From an archaeon (GTDB lineage Archaea; Micrarchaeota; Micrarchaeia; Anstonellales; Bilamarchaeaceae): a stretch of 58,244 nt of DNA. A model generated the notes under the pieces. The model was not told the origin of the DNA, did not search any database, and saw only the letters and a list, made by a program, of their open reading frames with translations. A program made the translations under genes and the position numbers. Location: the NCBI GenBank assembly GCA_020053355.1, contig JAGVNI010000001.1:1-58244 (forward strand), in the 5' to 3' direction. Positions 33,444 to 40,412 of the stretch are shown here, piece after piece; the stretch's first letter is position 1; the number at the start of each line of letters is the position of its first letter.

Positions 33444-34742
33444 ATGGCAAATAAAAAAGGAGGTTCAAAAGGAACCTTGGTGCCTTTTATGGAAGACTTT
33501 TCAGGATTCTACAAACTAAGCGTGAGTGAAAGGCTGGCGAAGGTGAAGAAATCCGCAGGCTTGACAGACGAGGAGGCGAAGGCGCTCAGCGACAGCGGCG
33601 CGCTTCAATTGGAGCGGGCGGACAAGACTATCGAGAACGTCATTGGCGCCATCCACCTGCCCCTCGGGCTCGCCACGAATTTCACGATAAACGGGAAGCA
33701 CTTCGTGATACCCATGGCAGTGGAGGAGCCCTCGGTCATCGCGGCCGCCTGCAGGGCGGCAAAGCAAACGCTTCCGGAAGGGTTCAAGGCGGATGCGGAT
33801 GAACCCATCATGATAGGCCAGGTGCAGCTCACAGGAATCAAGGACGTGGCCGAGGCGTCGAAGAACCTCGCCCTGAATCGGAAGGAGGTCCTAGGCATCG
33901 CGGCCGGCCACATGAAGCAGCACGAGAAATACGGCTGCGGGGTGCGCGATTTCGAGACAAAGGTGCTGGACACCGAGCGCGGGCCGATGATAATCGTCGA
34001 TTTCCTAATAGCCGTCGGCGACGCGCAAGGCGCGAACATGGTGAACACGGTCCTTGAGAATGTCGCCCCGAGCCTTGCGCAGCTCACCGGGGGCAGGGTA
34101 CGGCTCCGCATAGTGAGCAACCTGGCCACGAAAAGGAAGGCGAGGGCATCCGCAGTCTGGAAGAAGGACATTATCGGCGAGGAAACCATCGCAGGCGTCC
34201 TGGACGCCTATGAATTCGCCAAGCACGATATCTACCGGTGCGCCACGCACAACAAGGGCATCATGAACGGCATCGACGCCGTGGCCCTCGCGACCGGGAA
34301 CGACTGGCGTTCGGTCGAAGCCGGTGCGCATGCTTATGCATCCCTCGGCCACTACAAGCCGCTCACTCAGTATCACAAGAACGAGAAGGGCGACCTCATT
34401 GGCTCAATCGAACTGCCGCTTGCGCTTGCGACAGTCGGCCCGGCGGTCAACAGCAGCCCGACTGCGAAAATCGCGCTAAAAATCATGAATGTGCGCGGCT
34501 CGAAGGAGCTCGCGATGGGGATGTGCTGCGTCGGCCTTGCCAATAATTTCGCGGCCCTCTCAGCCCTCGCCACCGAAGGCATCCAGAAGGGGCACATGAA
34601 GCTTCATGCGAGGAACATCGCCATGTTTGCCGGCGCACTGACGCCAGAGGAGACTGAGGCTGTCGCCGAGGAGCTCGCAACGGAAAAGAACTTCGATGTC
34701 GAGCATGCGAAGCAGGTGCTCCAAAAAGTCCGTAAGATGTGA
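33444..34742 (+). CDS. Hydroxymethylglutaryl-CoA reductase, class II type
   Basis: A 432-residue HMG-CoA reductase that makes mevalonate for archaeal isoprenoid lipids. The motifs match class II (bacterial-type) enzymes: ENVIGAIHLPLGLATNF (64-80), the catalytic Glu in MAVEEPSVIAAA (91-102) and Asp193 in GDAQGANMVNT. They continue with Lys271 in THNKGIMNGIDAVALATGND and the mobile C-terminal flap with GHMKLHARN (383-391). Most classical archaea have class I, so this enzyme was probably acquired from bacteria or an unusual archaeal donor. There are no membrane segments. It sits directly after a winged-helix gene and slightly overlaps the following transferase reading frame. Confidence 0.93.
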   Translation: MANKKGGSKGTLVPFMEDFSGFYKLSVSERLAKVKKSAGLTDEEAKALSDSGALQLERADKTIENVIGAIHLPLGLATNFTINGKHFVIPMAVEEPSVIAAACRAAKQTLPEGFKADADEPIMIGQVQLTGIKDVAEASKNLALNRKEVLGIAAGHMKQHEKYGCGVRDFETKVLDTERGPMIIVDFLIAVGDAQGANMVNTVLENVAPSLAQLTGGRVRLRIVSNLATKRKARASAVWKKDIIGEETIAGVLDAYEFAKHDIYRCATHNKGIMNGIDAVALATGNDWRSVEAGAHAYASLGHYKPLTQYHKNEKGDLIGSIELPLALATVGPAVNSSPTAKIALKIMNVRGSKELAMGMCCVGLANNFAALSALATEGIQKGHMKLHARNIAMFAGALTPEETEAVAEELATEKNFDVEHAKQVLQKVRKM

Positions 34743-34774
34743 AAAATGGGCATGAATCAGGGCAGGGGAATGGT

Positions 34775-35746
34775 ATGATTCTGTATTTCATCGCTTGCGC
34801 AATCATCGCATTCATCGTCGCGGTCGTCCTTACGAACCTCCTCATCCCGCGCCTAATGCGCGCCGGGATGGTTGGGAAGGACGAAAACAAGTTGGGCAAT
34901 CCGGAAGTCGCGGAGATGGGCGGATTGGCGATAGTCGCCGGATTCAGCGCCGGGCTGCTCCTCGCGATTTTTTTCAGCTCGTTCTTCAGCCTGGAATTCA
35001 ACCTCGTCTACATACTGGCGGCCCTCATCACGATACACACGATAGCGTTCATCGGGATAGTTGATGACCTCCTAAGCATCCCCCAATGGATGAAAGCGAT
35101 ACTTCCGCTCTTTGCCGCAGTCCCGCTTATCGCCGTCAAGGCGGCAGGAAGCACCGCCATCGCCCTCCCGTTGCTCGGCGTGGTGGATTTCGGCGTGATT
35201 TACATCATCGTGCTGGTTCCGCTTGCGATTGCCGTCTGCTCGAACCTCACCAACATGCTGGCCGGCTTCAACGGGCTGGAAGGGGGGATGGGCGCCGTGA
35301 TGTTCGCCGCGATGGCGGTGGTCGCGGCAGGCACCGGCTCGTCCGAGATGCTGATTCTTTCATTATCCATGCTGGGCGCCCTCCTGGGCTTCCTGGTGTT
35401 CAATATATTCCCCGCAAAAGTGTTCCCGGGTGATGTCGGGACGCTGACAATCGGCGTCGTGCTGGCCAGCACCGTGATAATAGGCAACCTGGAGAGCGCC
35501 GGCGTCATCCTGATGCTGCCATACATCGTCGAATTTTTCCTAAAGGCGATAAACCGGTTCCCGCACACGCACCAGGAAATCCGCTCCGGGGGCAGGCTCT
35601 ACCCGAAAGACGGCAAAGTCAGGGGGCTGGTGCATGTCGTGATGAAGGCATTCGGGGGGCTGACCGAGCGCAACCTGGTCTATTTCTTCCTGGCTTTGGA
35701 GTCGGTTTTCGCATTCATCGTGCTCGCGCTGTATTTGAGGGTTTAG
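34775..35746 (+). CDS. GT4-type polyprenyl-phosphate sugar-1-phosphate transferase
   Basis: A 323-residue protein with about ten membrane helices, of the MraY/WecA/ALG7 superfamily. It moves a sugar-1-phosphate (often GlcNAc-1-P) onto a polyprenyl phosphate at the start of glycan assembly. Motifs are GKDENKLGNPEVAEMGGLAI near the N-terminus, GIVDDLL with the Asp pair, NMLAGFNGLEGGMG and FPGDVGTLTIG. The His-rich loop FPHTHQEIRSGGRLYPKDGK precedes the last helices and is typical of the archaeal/eukaryotic branch. The ATG at 34775 after AGGGGAATGG is preferred; a GTG at 34739 overlaps the HMG-CoA reductase stop codon. Confidence 0.85.
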   Translation: MILYFIACAIIAFIVAVVLTNLLIPRLMRAGMVGKDENKLGNPEVAEMGGLAIVAGFSAGLLLAIFFSSFFSLEFNLVYILAALITIHTIAFIGIVDDLLSIPQWMKAILPLFAAVPLIAVKAAGSTAIALPLLGVVDFGVIYIIVLVPLAIAVCSNLTNMLAGFNGLEGGMGAVMFAAMAVVAAGTGSSEMLILSLSMLGALLGFLVFNIFPAKVFPGDVGTLTIGVVLASTVIIGNLESAGVILMLPYIVEFFLKAINRFPHTHQEIRSGGRLYPKDGKVRGLVHVVMKAFGGLTERNLVYFFLALESVFAFIVLALYLRV

Positions 35747-35838
35747 GAACGCGGATAGGCGAAGCGCGGATGGGGGGGAGAGGCAGTTTGCCGGGAAGAC
35801 GCCTTTGGGGGGAAGCCCATTTGCCGGGATTGGTTTAG

Positions 35839-36546
35839 CTAGCCCTCAAGAACGCGCATGAAGCGCATCAGGCTGAACAATTCGACGAAGCGCTCGTAGT
35901 CGCTCACGCGCCCGATGTCGAACCACACGCCGCCGAATATGTAGGCGTTTATCGGCTTTTTTGCATCTAGCAACCGGGGGAAGACGTCTTTAGCGAAATC
36001 CTCCCTCCCTTTTATGTAATCGAATATCTCCGGCTCGAAGAAATAGATGGCCGTGTTGTAATTATGCTCAAGAAGGGGCTTTTCGGCAAATCCTACGACA
36101 TGAGCGCCATCCACCTTCGCCACGCCATATTCAAGTGGCATCTTCGCATGGTAAAGCGCGATTGTGGCGATTGCTCCGCTTTTCTTGTGCTGCTTCAGCA
36201 TGTCCGCCATGTCGATATCGGTCAGGTGGTCGCCCATCACGACTGCGAACGTTTCCTTGACCTTGCCTTTGAAGTGCGCGATGGAGCCGGCGGTGTTCAG
36301 CTTCTCCTTTTCTATGGAGTATTCAATCTTGATGCCGAGTTTGGAGCCGTCGCCGAAATAGGAAGTGATGGCCTCGTGCTTGTAGCCGACGGTGAGGACG
36401 ATGTCCTTCATCCCGGCCCTTTTCAGGTTCTCAAGTACGTACTGGAGAATCGGTTTTCCGCCAAGCATCAGCATCGGCTTCGGAGCCGAGTAGGTGTACG
36501 GCCTGAGCCTTGTCCCTTCCCCGCCTGCAAGAATGAATACGCGCAT
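35839..36546 (-). CDS. Sugar-1-phosphate nucleotidyltransferase
   Basis: A 235-residue NDP-sugar pyrophosphorylase. The N-terminus MRVFILAGGEGTRLRPYT is the nucleotide-binding G-x-G-T-R-L motif. PKPMLMLGGKPILQYVLENL is the second signature, and VVMGDHLTDID carries the metal-binding Asp. It has only the catalytic domain; there is no C-terminal beta-helix, so no acetyltransferase function. It could supply UDP- or GDP-sugar for the lipid-linked glycan pathway started by the neighbouring GT4-type enzyme. The upstream in-frame ATG at 36588 adds 14 residues and is less likely. Confidence 0.9.
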   Translation of the reverse strand: MRVFILAGGEGTRLRPYTYSAPKPMLMLGGKPILQYVLENLKRAGMKDIVLTVGYKHEAITSYFGDGSKLGIKIEYSIEKEKLNTAGSIAHFKGKVKETFAVVMGDHLTDIDMADMLKQHKKSGAIATIALYHAKMPLEYGVAKVDGAHVVGFAEKPLLEHNYNTAIYFFEPEIFDYIKGREDFAKDVFPRLLDAKKPINAYIFGGVWFDIGRVSDYERFVELFSLMRFMRVLEG

Positions 36547-36594
36547 AAAAACACCAATATTCGGATATCCTGGTTTGATTATCTCCATTTCGTT

Positions 36595-37218
36595 TCATAC
36601 TGCTATTAAATAATAGCCCAGAATCGCCCCGGCAAGAGAGCATATGAAGTTCGTGGTCCCTTTCGTCCCGAGGCCGCCCTCTTCGAAAACGCCGAATGCC
36701 GTATCCACGACCGAACCGACAAGGCCTATAAGGCCTACCATGAACGCCTGCGTGGGCGAGAGGCCGAAAAGGAAGACCGCGGACACCCCGATTGCCGTCG
36801 CGCCGGCCATAGAGCCGACTGTCCCCAAAACGCTCATGGCGCCGCTCGTTCCGGGCTTGACCGGCTTCAGGTTGAACATCGAAAGGGGGTCGCGGTGGTC
36901 CAGGACGCCGAGTTCCGAGCCGAACTTGTCAGCAGATACCGCGGCCAGCGAAGTGATGAACGGCATCGGGCCTATTATGGGGCTTAGCGCTGCAAGGATT
37001 GATGGGAGGAGGCCGTTCGAAAGGACGTTCTCCCAGCCCCTCTCGTGCTCGTAGAGGCCCATCTCCTTCTTTATCTCGTACTCGTATTTCGTCACGATGA
37101 TTGCCAGGAAAAAAAAGGCGAGCATCAAGGCAAGGTAGCCGATACCGCCATAGACCAGCAGGACTGCTCCGAAGAGAAGGGCTAAGAGGACCCCCTTTGT
37201 GTCGAGGACACCTTTCAT
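36595..37218 (-). CDS. DUF92/TMEM19 family membrane protein
   Basis: A 207-residue protein with about six membrane helices. YGGIGYLALMLAFFFLAIIV, then ENVLSNGLLPSILAAL, then SLAAVSADKFGSELGVLD and KPGTSGAMSVLGTVGSMAGA are the family's conserved blocks. The plant member VTE6 is a phytyl-phosphate kinase, and archaeal members may act on polyprenyl phosphates in isoprenoid salvage. Its position near HMG-CoA reductase and other lipid genes fits this, but the activity here is inferred. It lies 10 bp after the Alba gene on the same strand. Confidence 0.82.
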   Translation of the reverse strand: MKGVLDTKGVLLALLFGAVLLVYGGIGYLALMLAFFFLAIIVTKYEYEIKKEMGLYEHERGWENVLSNGLLPSILAALSPIIGPMPFITSLAAVSADKFGSELGVLDHRDPLSMFNLKPVKPGTSGAMSVLGTVGSMAGATAIGVSAVFLFGLSPTQAFMVGLIGLVGSVVDTAFGVFEEGGLGTKGTTNFICSLAGAILGYYLIAV

Positions 37219-37228
37219 ACGGACCAGG

Positions 37229-37597
37229 CTACTTCTGTATCTTTATCTCAATCGAAGAGACCTTGGTCTTCGAGCCGTCCTCTGACGTCAATTCCTCTGT
37301 GGATATTGCGATGTTGTCCACTTTCGAGTTCGGCATGAACCTGTGGCGGACTATCTCGACGACATCGACGGCGCGGGAAATCAGCTTCCCCCTCGCCTTC
37401 ACCGTGACTGCGCTCGCACCGTTGTTGAACTGCGTCACGACGGCAAGCACATAGCCCATCGTGCCCTTTTTGCCGACATATACCGTGTTGTCGTCCCTTC
37501 TGCGTTCCTGGGTTTGTGCTGGCATTTGCGGGGTCTCTGTCTCGACTTCTTCCGGTGTCTCCACCTGCTCATCTGTTGGCCCTACTTGTTCATCCAT
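37229..37597 (-). CDS. albA: Alba family DNA/RNA-binding protein
   Basis: A protein of about 122 residues. The core Alba fold covers about residues 37-122: [20 protein letters not shown], then [20 protein letters not shown], then VVEIVRHRF and a beta hairpin near the C-terminus. The usual pair of Lys near the N-terminus ([10 protein letters not shown]) corresponds to the nucleic-acid binding and acetylation site. The first 35 residues are an acidic Glu/Thr/Pro/Gln-rich extension not present in classical Alba. The ATG at 37597 is chosen because GGTGG lies just before it; a GTG at 37606 is possible. An inverted repeat covers this ribosome binding site. Confidence 0.88.
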   Translation of the reverse strand: MDEQVGPTDEQVETPEEVETETPQMPAQTQERRRDDNTVYVGKKGTMGYVLAVVTQFNNGASAVTVKARGKLISRAVDVVEIVRHRFMPNSKVDNIAISTEELTSEDGSKTKVSSIEIKIQK

Positions 37598-37643
37598 GGT
37601 TTCCACCTCTCGTATGTCACTAGCACTTGTGATGGTAGAAACC
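37598..37643. promoter_or_regulatory. Inverted repeat over the Alba ribosome binding site
   Basis: Arms of 10 bp lie at 37598-37607 (GGTTTCCACC) and 37634-37643 (GGTAGAAACC). They pair completely in RNA if one G-U pair is allowed. The 26 bases between them contain a weaker palindrome, TCAC..GTGA. The proximal arm includes GGTGG and touches the start codon. The TATA-like CTTTATATTTTTTG (minus strand, about 37646-37659) predicts a start near 37627, inside the loop. The repeat could therefore be a DNA operator rather than an RNA hairpin. Confidence 0.45.
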
Positions 37644-37644
37644 G

Positions 37645-37692
37645 GACAAAAAATATAAAGGTTCCCTCTGACGGCGCACAGTGCGCGCTGTC
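37645..37692 (-). terminator. Terminator after the hydrolase gene
   Basis: On the minus strand the stop region of the hydrolase forms an 8-bp stem (37670-37677 with 37685-37692, one G-T pair), then CCTTTATATTTTTTG. The T-run doubles as the TATA region for the Alba gene, so termination and initiation are packed into about 50 bp. Confidence 0.45.
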
Positions 37693-38446
37693 ACATGCTC
37701 TGGCTGAACCATGAGCATACGGCCTGGCGGAGTTTCGCCAGGTCCTCATCCTTTCGGTAAAGGTGGTCTACGCCTTCCATCATATCAAGCGTTTTCGGCC
37801 CGGAAGCCCACGCATATATCTGGCGCGCGTGGAACGGGGGTATGACCTCGTCCGCCGTCCCGTGGATGACCAGGAGGGGCTTTTTCAGGACAGCGGCCGC
37901 ATGGCCGACGTTGAACTTTTCCACATCGAGCAGGAACTCGCGGTTTATGGTTATCATCCTGCCATAGACGAACGCCTCGGCCGAGCCTTCCCTTTCAGCC
38001 TTTTCAATGGCCTCTCCGGGGAAGACTTCCCGCACTCGGGCTGCCTGGGAACTGCCAGATATGAAACCGACCGCCTGGATGCGTTTGTCCTCGTGCGCGG
38101 CAAGCAGCGAAAGCATGGCGCCCATGCTATGGCCCGCCACGCCGATTTTCTTCAAACCCAGATTGTGCATGTGCGAGACCGCCGAGTTTACCTCGCCCAG
38201 CATCTTGGTGTAAGTGGCGTCTTCCAGCTTTCCGCCGCTTTCGCCGTTTCCTCCGAAATCGAACCGCAGGACGGTAAATCCGCCAGCCGAGAGGCAGTCT
38301 GCGAGGCTCCGCATAACCCGGTGATGCTTAGTGCATGTGAAACAGTGCAGCAGGATAATGCCTTTGCCGTTTGGATTTGCCGGGACGCTGAGAATCGCGG
38401 CGAGCGCGTCTCCGGAATGGTTCTTGAAGGTGATCCTCTCGTCCAT
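37691..38446 (-). CDS. Alpha/beta hydrolase
   Basis: A 251-residue serine hydrolase. The nucleophile elbow is GVAGHSMGAMLSL near residue 105. The catalytic Asp is likely in VIHGTADEVIPPFHA near 196 and the His in EGVDHLYRKDED near 226. FDFGGNGESGGKLEDATY is the typical oxyanion-side loop. It resembles the dienelactone hydrolase/prolyl-oligopeptidase-like group (KGIILLHCFTCTKHH). There is no signal peptide. The substrate is unknown. Confidence 0.88.
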   Translation of the reverse strand: MDERITFKNHSGDALAAILSVPANPNGKGIILLHCFTCTKHHRVMRSLADCLSAGGFTVLRFDFGGNGESGGKLEDATYTKMLGEVNSAVSHMHNLGLKKIGVAGHSMGAMLSLLAAHEDKRIQAVGFISGSSQAARVREVFPGEAIEKAEREGSAEAFVYGRMITINREFLLDVEKFNVGHAAAVLKKPLLVIHGTADEVIPPFHARQIYAWASGPKTLDMMEGVDHLYRKDEDLAKLRQAVCSWFSQSM

Positions 38447-38640
38447 GAAGAAGATGGGGAGATTGTGTTTTTTAGCCTGCCTTAGGCGGGTGGAGGCTGA
38501 TTTTAGTGGAAAATAACTGAATATTTACCATAAATTTAGGGTTTGATTAGTAAAAAAGAACAGAATAGTTATATAATTAACGTAAATAGTGACAGCAATT
38601 TCGAGAAAACATATAAATATCACCACCCGTATAAGATTGC
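38447..38640. promoter_or_regulatory. AT-rich spacer with divergent promoters
   Basis: This AT-rich spacer separates the hydrolase from the candidate structured RNA. It holds the TATA-like ACATATAAATATC at about 38608-38620, some 25 bp before the first paired base of the RNA. AT-rich sequence near 38515-38540 could serve the hydrolase on the minus strand. No gene is seen; short frames that cross into the RNA region have no recognisable content. Confidence 0.45.
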
Positions 38641-38872
38641 GGGGGATGGAACGGGGATCCGGGGTTCTGCTCCGCACTTGCGGGGCACGAAGGCAATGGG
38701 GTGGGGTTGTATGGCGGATGGAAACTGTAGGGAACCGGTTTGCCTGGAAGTATTGTCTGTGGGGCCGATTTTCCGGGAACTGGACTACCGCTGGCTGGAA
38801 AGGGAGATAAGAACGCCCCCTTTCCAGAAACAGGCGCCTCTCCTCAGCCTTCACGGCTGACCCCGTCCCCCT
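38641..38872 (+). ncRNA. Candidate structured RNA, about 230 nt, unknown family
   Basis: G-rich sequence between an AT-rich promoter and a T-rich end (TTATTCTTT). The two ends pair: GGGGGA (38641-38646) with TCCCCC (38866-38871), a 5-nt bulge, then CGGGG (38652-38656) with CCCCG (38861-38865). Internal helices are TGCTCCGC/GCGGGGCA with loop ACTT (38668-38687) and CTGGAAAGGG/CCCTTTCCAG, 10 bp (38795-38804 with 38818-38827). TCAGCC/GGCTGA (38844-38860) stacks on the closing helix, and CCGGTT/AACTGG may add a longer central helix. I tested it by eye against SRP RNA (no helix 8 tetraloop or AGCA motif) and RNase P RNA (no conserved GGAAAGTCC-like or GGCTTA blocks) and could not match either. Confidence 0.5.
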
Positions 38873-38904
38873 TATTCTTTAAAGCCACAAAAAGCCGCTT
38901 CTAG

Positions 38905-38940
38905 GCATCATTATAAAGTCTTTTCAACATATTTTACGAC
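38905..38940 (+). promoter_or_regulatory. Promoter of the kinase gene
   Basis: CATTATAAAGTC at about 38908-38919 is centred near 27 bp before the ATG at 38941, and no ribosome binding site is seen, so the kinase message is probably leaderless. The preceding T-rich end of the candidate RNA separates the two transcripts. Confidence 0.45.
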
Positions 38941-40347
38941 ATGGCGAGCCAGAAGGAAATCAAAGGGAAAGGGCAGAGACTGCCAGACCCGACCCTCGGC
39001 GCGTCTGACCCGCTGCCGCCCGAACTCCTTGCAAAGGCAAATTCGCCATGCGCATTTAAAGTGAACACCGACCCCCTCGTAGGTTCATTGCTCTCGGAAC
39101 GGTACCGCATCGCGGAAAAAATCGGCGAGGGTGGGATGGGGAAGATTTACCTTGCCGAAGACGAAAGGCTCGGCAAGAAAGTCGTAGTCAAGATGCTGCC
39201 CCCGGCATTTGCAGGGCGCATCGAACTGGCACAGCGCTTCGTGCAGGAAGCGAAACTGACGGCACAGATAGAGCAGGAGAACATCGTGAGCATCACCGAC
39301 CTGGTCGTTACGGCGCCGCCGTTCTATGTCATGGAGCACCTCCGTGGAAAAGAATTGGGGGGCTTGCTGCACGACGAAGGACGGCTTGCCTGGGACGAAC
39401 GCACGCAGGATGTGCTCGCGCAGGCATGCCGTGCACTCGGAGCCGCCCATGACAGGGGAATAGTCCACCGGGACATGAAACCGGACAATGTTTATCTCGT
39501 CGAGCATGGCGATGGCAGGGTGTTCGTGAAACTGCTCGATTTCGGAATCGCAAAAATCCTGTCCGAAAGCGGAAACGACGTGAAGGACGTTGATGGCCCG
39601 GAGGGCATGGCTGAAGCCAGCACAGGGCGGCGTTTTCTCACGAATGTCGGCGTCGTCCTTGGAACGCCCCATTACATGGCTCCCGAGCAGGGGCAGGGCA
39701 AGGAGATAGACCACCGGGCGGACATCTATGCCGTCGGGGTCATCATGTACGAGATGCTGACGGGCCAGGTGCCATTTGACATCCCTGGCAGGGCGGGAAT
39801 GAGCGTGGATTTGGCTGGCAGGATTGTCGAGATGCACATCAACGAGCCTCTGACACCGCCAAGGATTCTTAGGCCGGATGCGGATATCCCGGAAGAAGTC
39901 GAAGCGATAATCATGAAAGCGATGCGCAAAGAGCCGTCCGAACGTTTCCAGACGATTCGGGAAATGGAGGCCGCGATATTGAAGTGCGCCGCGCCAAAAC
40001 ACAAGCCGAAAACCAGGATTGCCCCTGCGAGCAGCGGGGAAACGGCTAAAACGCGGTCCGTGGAAGGGCTCGCCAGGATAGTGAAGGAAGATGAGGAGCG
40101 GCGCGGCCGCGCAACGAAACTGAAGAGGGGAATCATCGCCGCATCATTGCTGGCCGCAGTAGCCGCAGGAATGGTTGTTGCAGGTGCCAGCGCCTTTTCG
40201 GGCAGGCCTCCGGCCGTGGACAGCATCACAATTCCGGCAAAAGCTGACGCGACCGTTCCCGGCAATGCCCGGATAGCTGATGACGGTGGGCGGCGTGATG
40301 GCGGCCCTGGCGAGGAAGAGAATCCGGACGAAAAAGGAGACAGATGA
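38941..40347 (+). CDS. PknB-type serine/threonine protein kinase with TM anchor
   Basis: A 468-residue Hanks-type kinase. The glycine loop is IGEGGMGKIYLAE (61-73), the ATP-binding Lys is Lys84 in VVVKML, the catalytic loop is HRDMKPDN (176-183), the metal site is LDFG (199-202) and MAPEQ follows at 246-250. All key residues are present. A single membrane helix lies at about 397-420, with a short acidic tail beyond it. The N-terminal 50 residues are low-complexity. The pattern (LLSERYRIAEKIGEGGMGKI, then a LTAQIEQENIVSITDL strand) resembles bacterial kinases of the myxobacterial type rather than archaeal RIO or Bud32 kinases. It is followed by a HEAT-repeat protein and a lipoprotein. Confidence 0.93.
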   Translation: MASQKEIKGKGQRLPDPTLGASDPLPPELLAKANSPCAFKVNTDPLVGSLLSERYRIAEKIGEGGMGKIYLAEDERLGKKVVVKMLPPAFAGRIELAQRFVQEAKLTAQIEQENIVSITDLVVTAPPFYVMEHLRGKELGGLLHDEGRLAWDERTQDVLAQACRALGAAHDRGIVHRDMKPDNVYLVEHGDGRVFVKLLDFGIAKILSESGNDVKDVDGPEGMAEASTGRRFLTNVGVVLGTPHYMAPEQGQGKEIDHRADIYAVGVIMYEMLTGQVPFDIPGRAGMSVDLAGRIVEMHINEPLTPPRILRPDADIPEEVEAIIMKAMRKEPSERFQTIREMEAAILKCAAPKHKPKTRIAPASSGETAKTRSVEGLARIVKEDEERRGRATKLKRGIIAASLLAAVAAGMVVAGASAFSGRPPAVDSITIPAKADATVPGNARIADDGGRRDGGPGEEENPDEKGDR

Positions 40348-40412
40348 TGGTTGGCGGGATTTGGTCATATTAGAATTATATTTATGATAAGCATGGGTGG
40401 GAGGGACGTCAG

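Noticed and set aside
38543-38860. Reading frames of 70-105 codons across the candidate structured RNA
   Set aside because: Their composition is set by G runs and hairpin arms, there is no ribosome binding site or known domain, and base-pairing explains the sequence better.
38641-38872. SRP RNA or RNase P RNA at this locus
   Set aside because: I could not find the SRP helix 8 tetraloop with its AGCA internal loop, nor the universally conserved RNase P blocks, on either strand.
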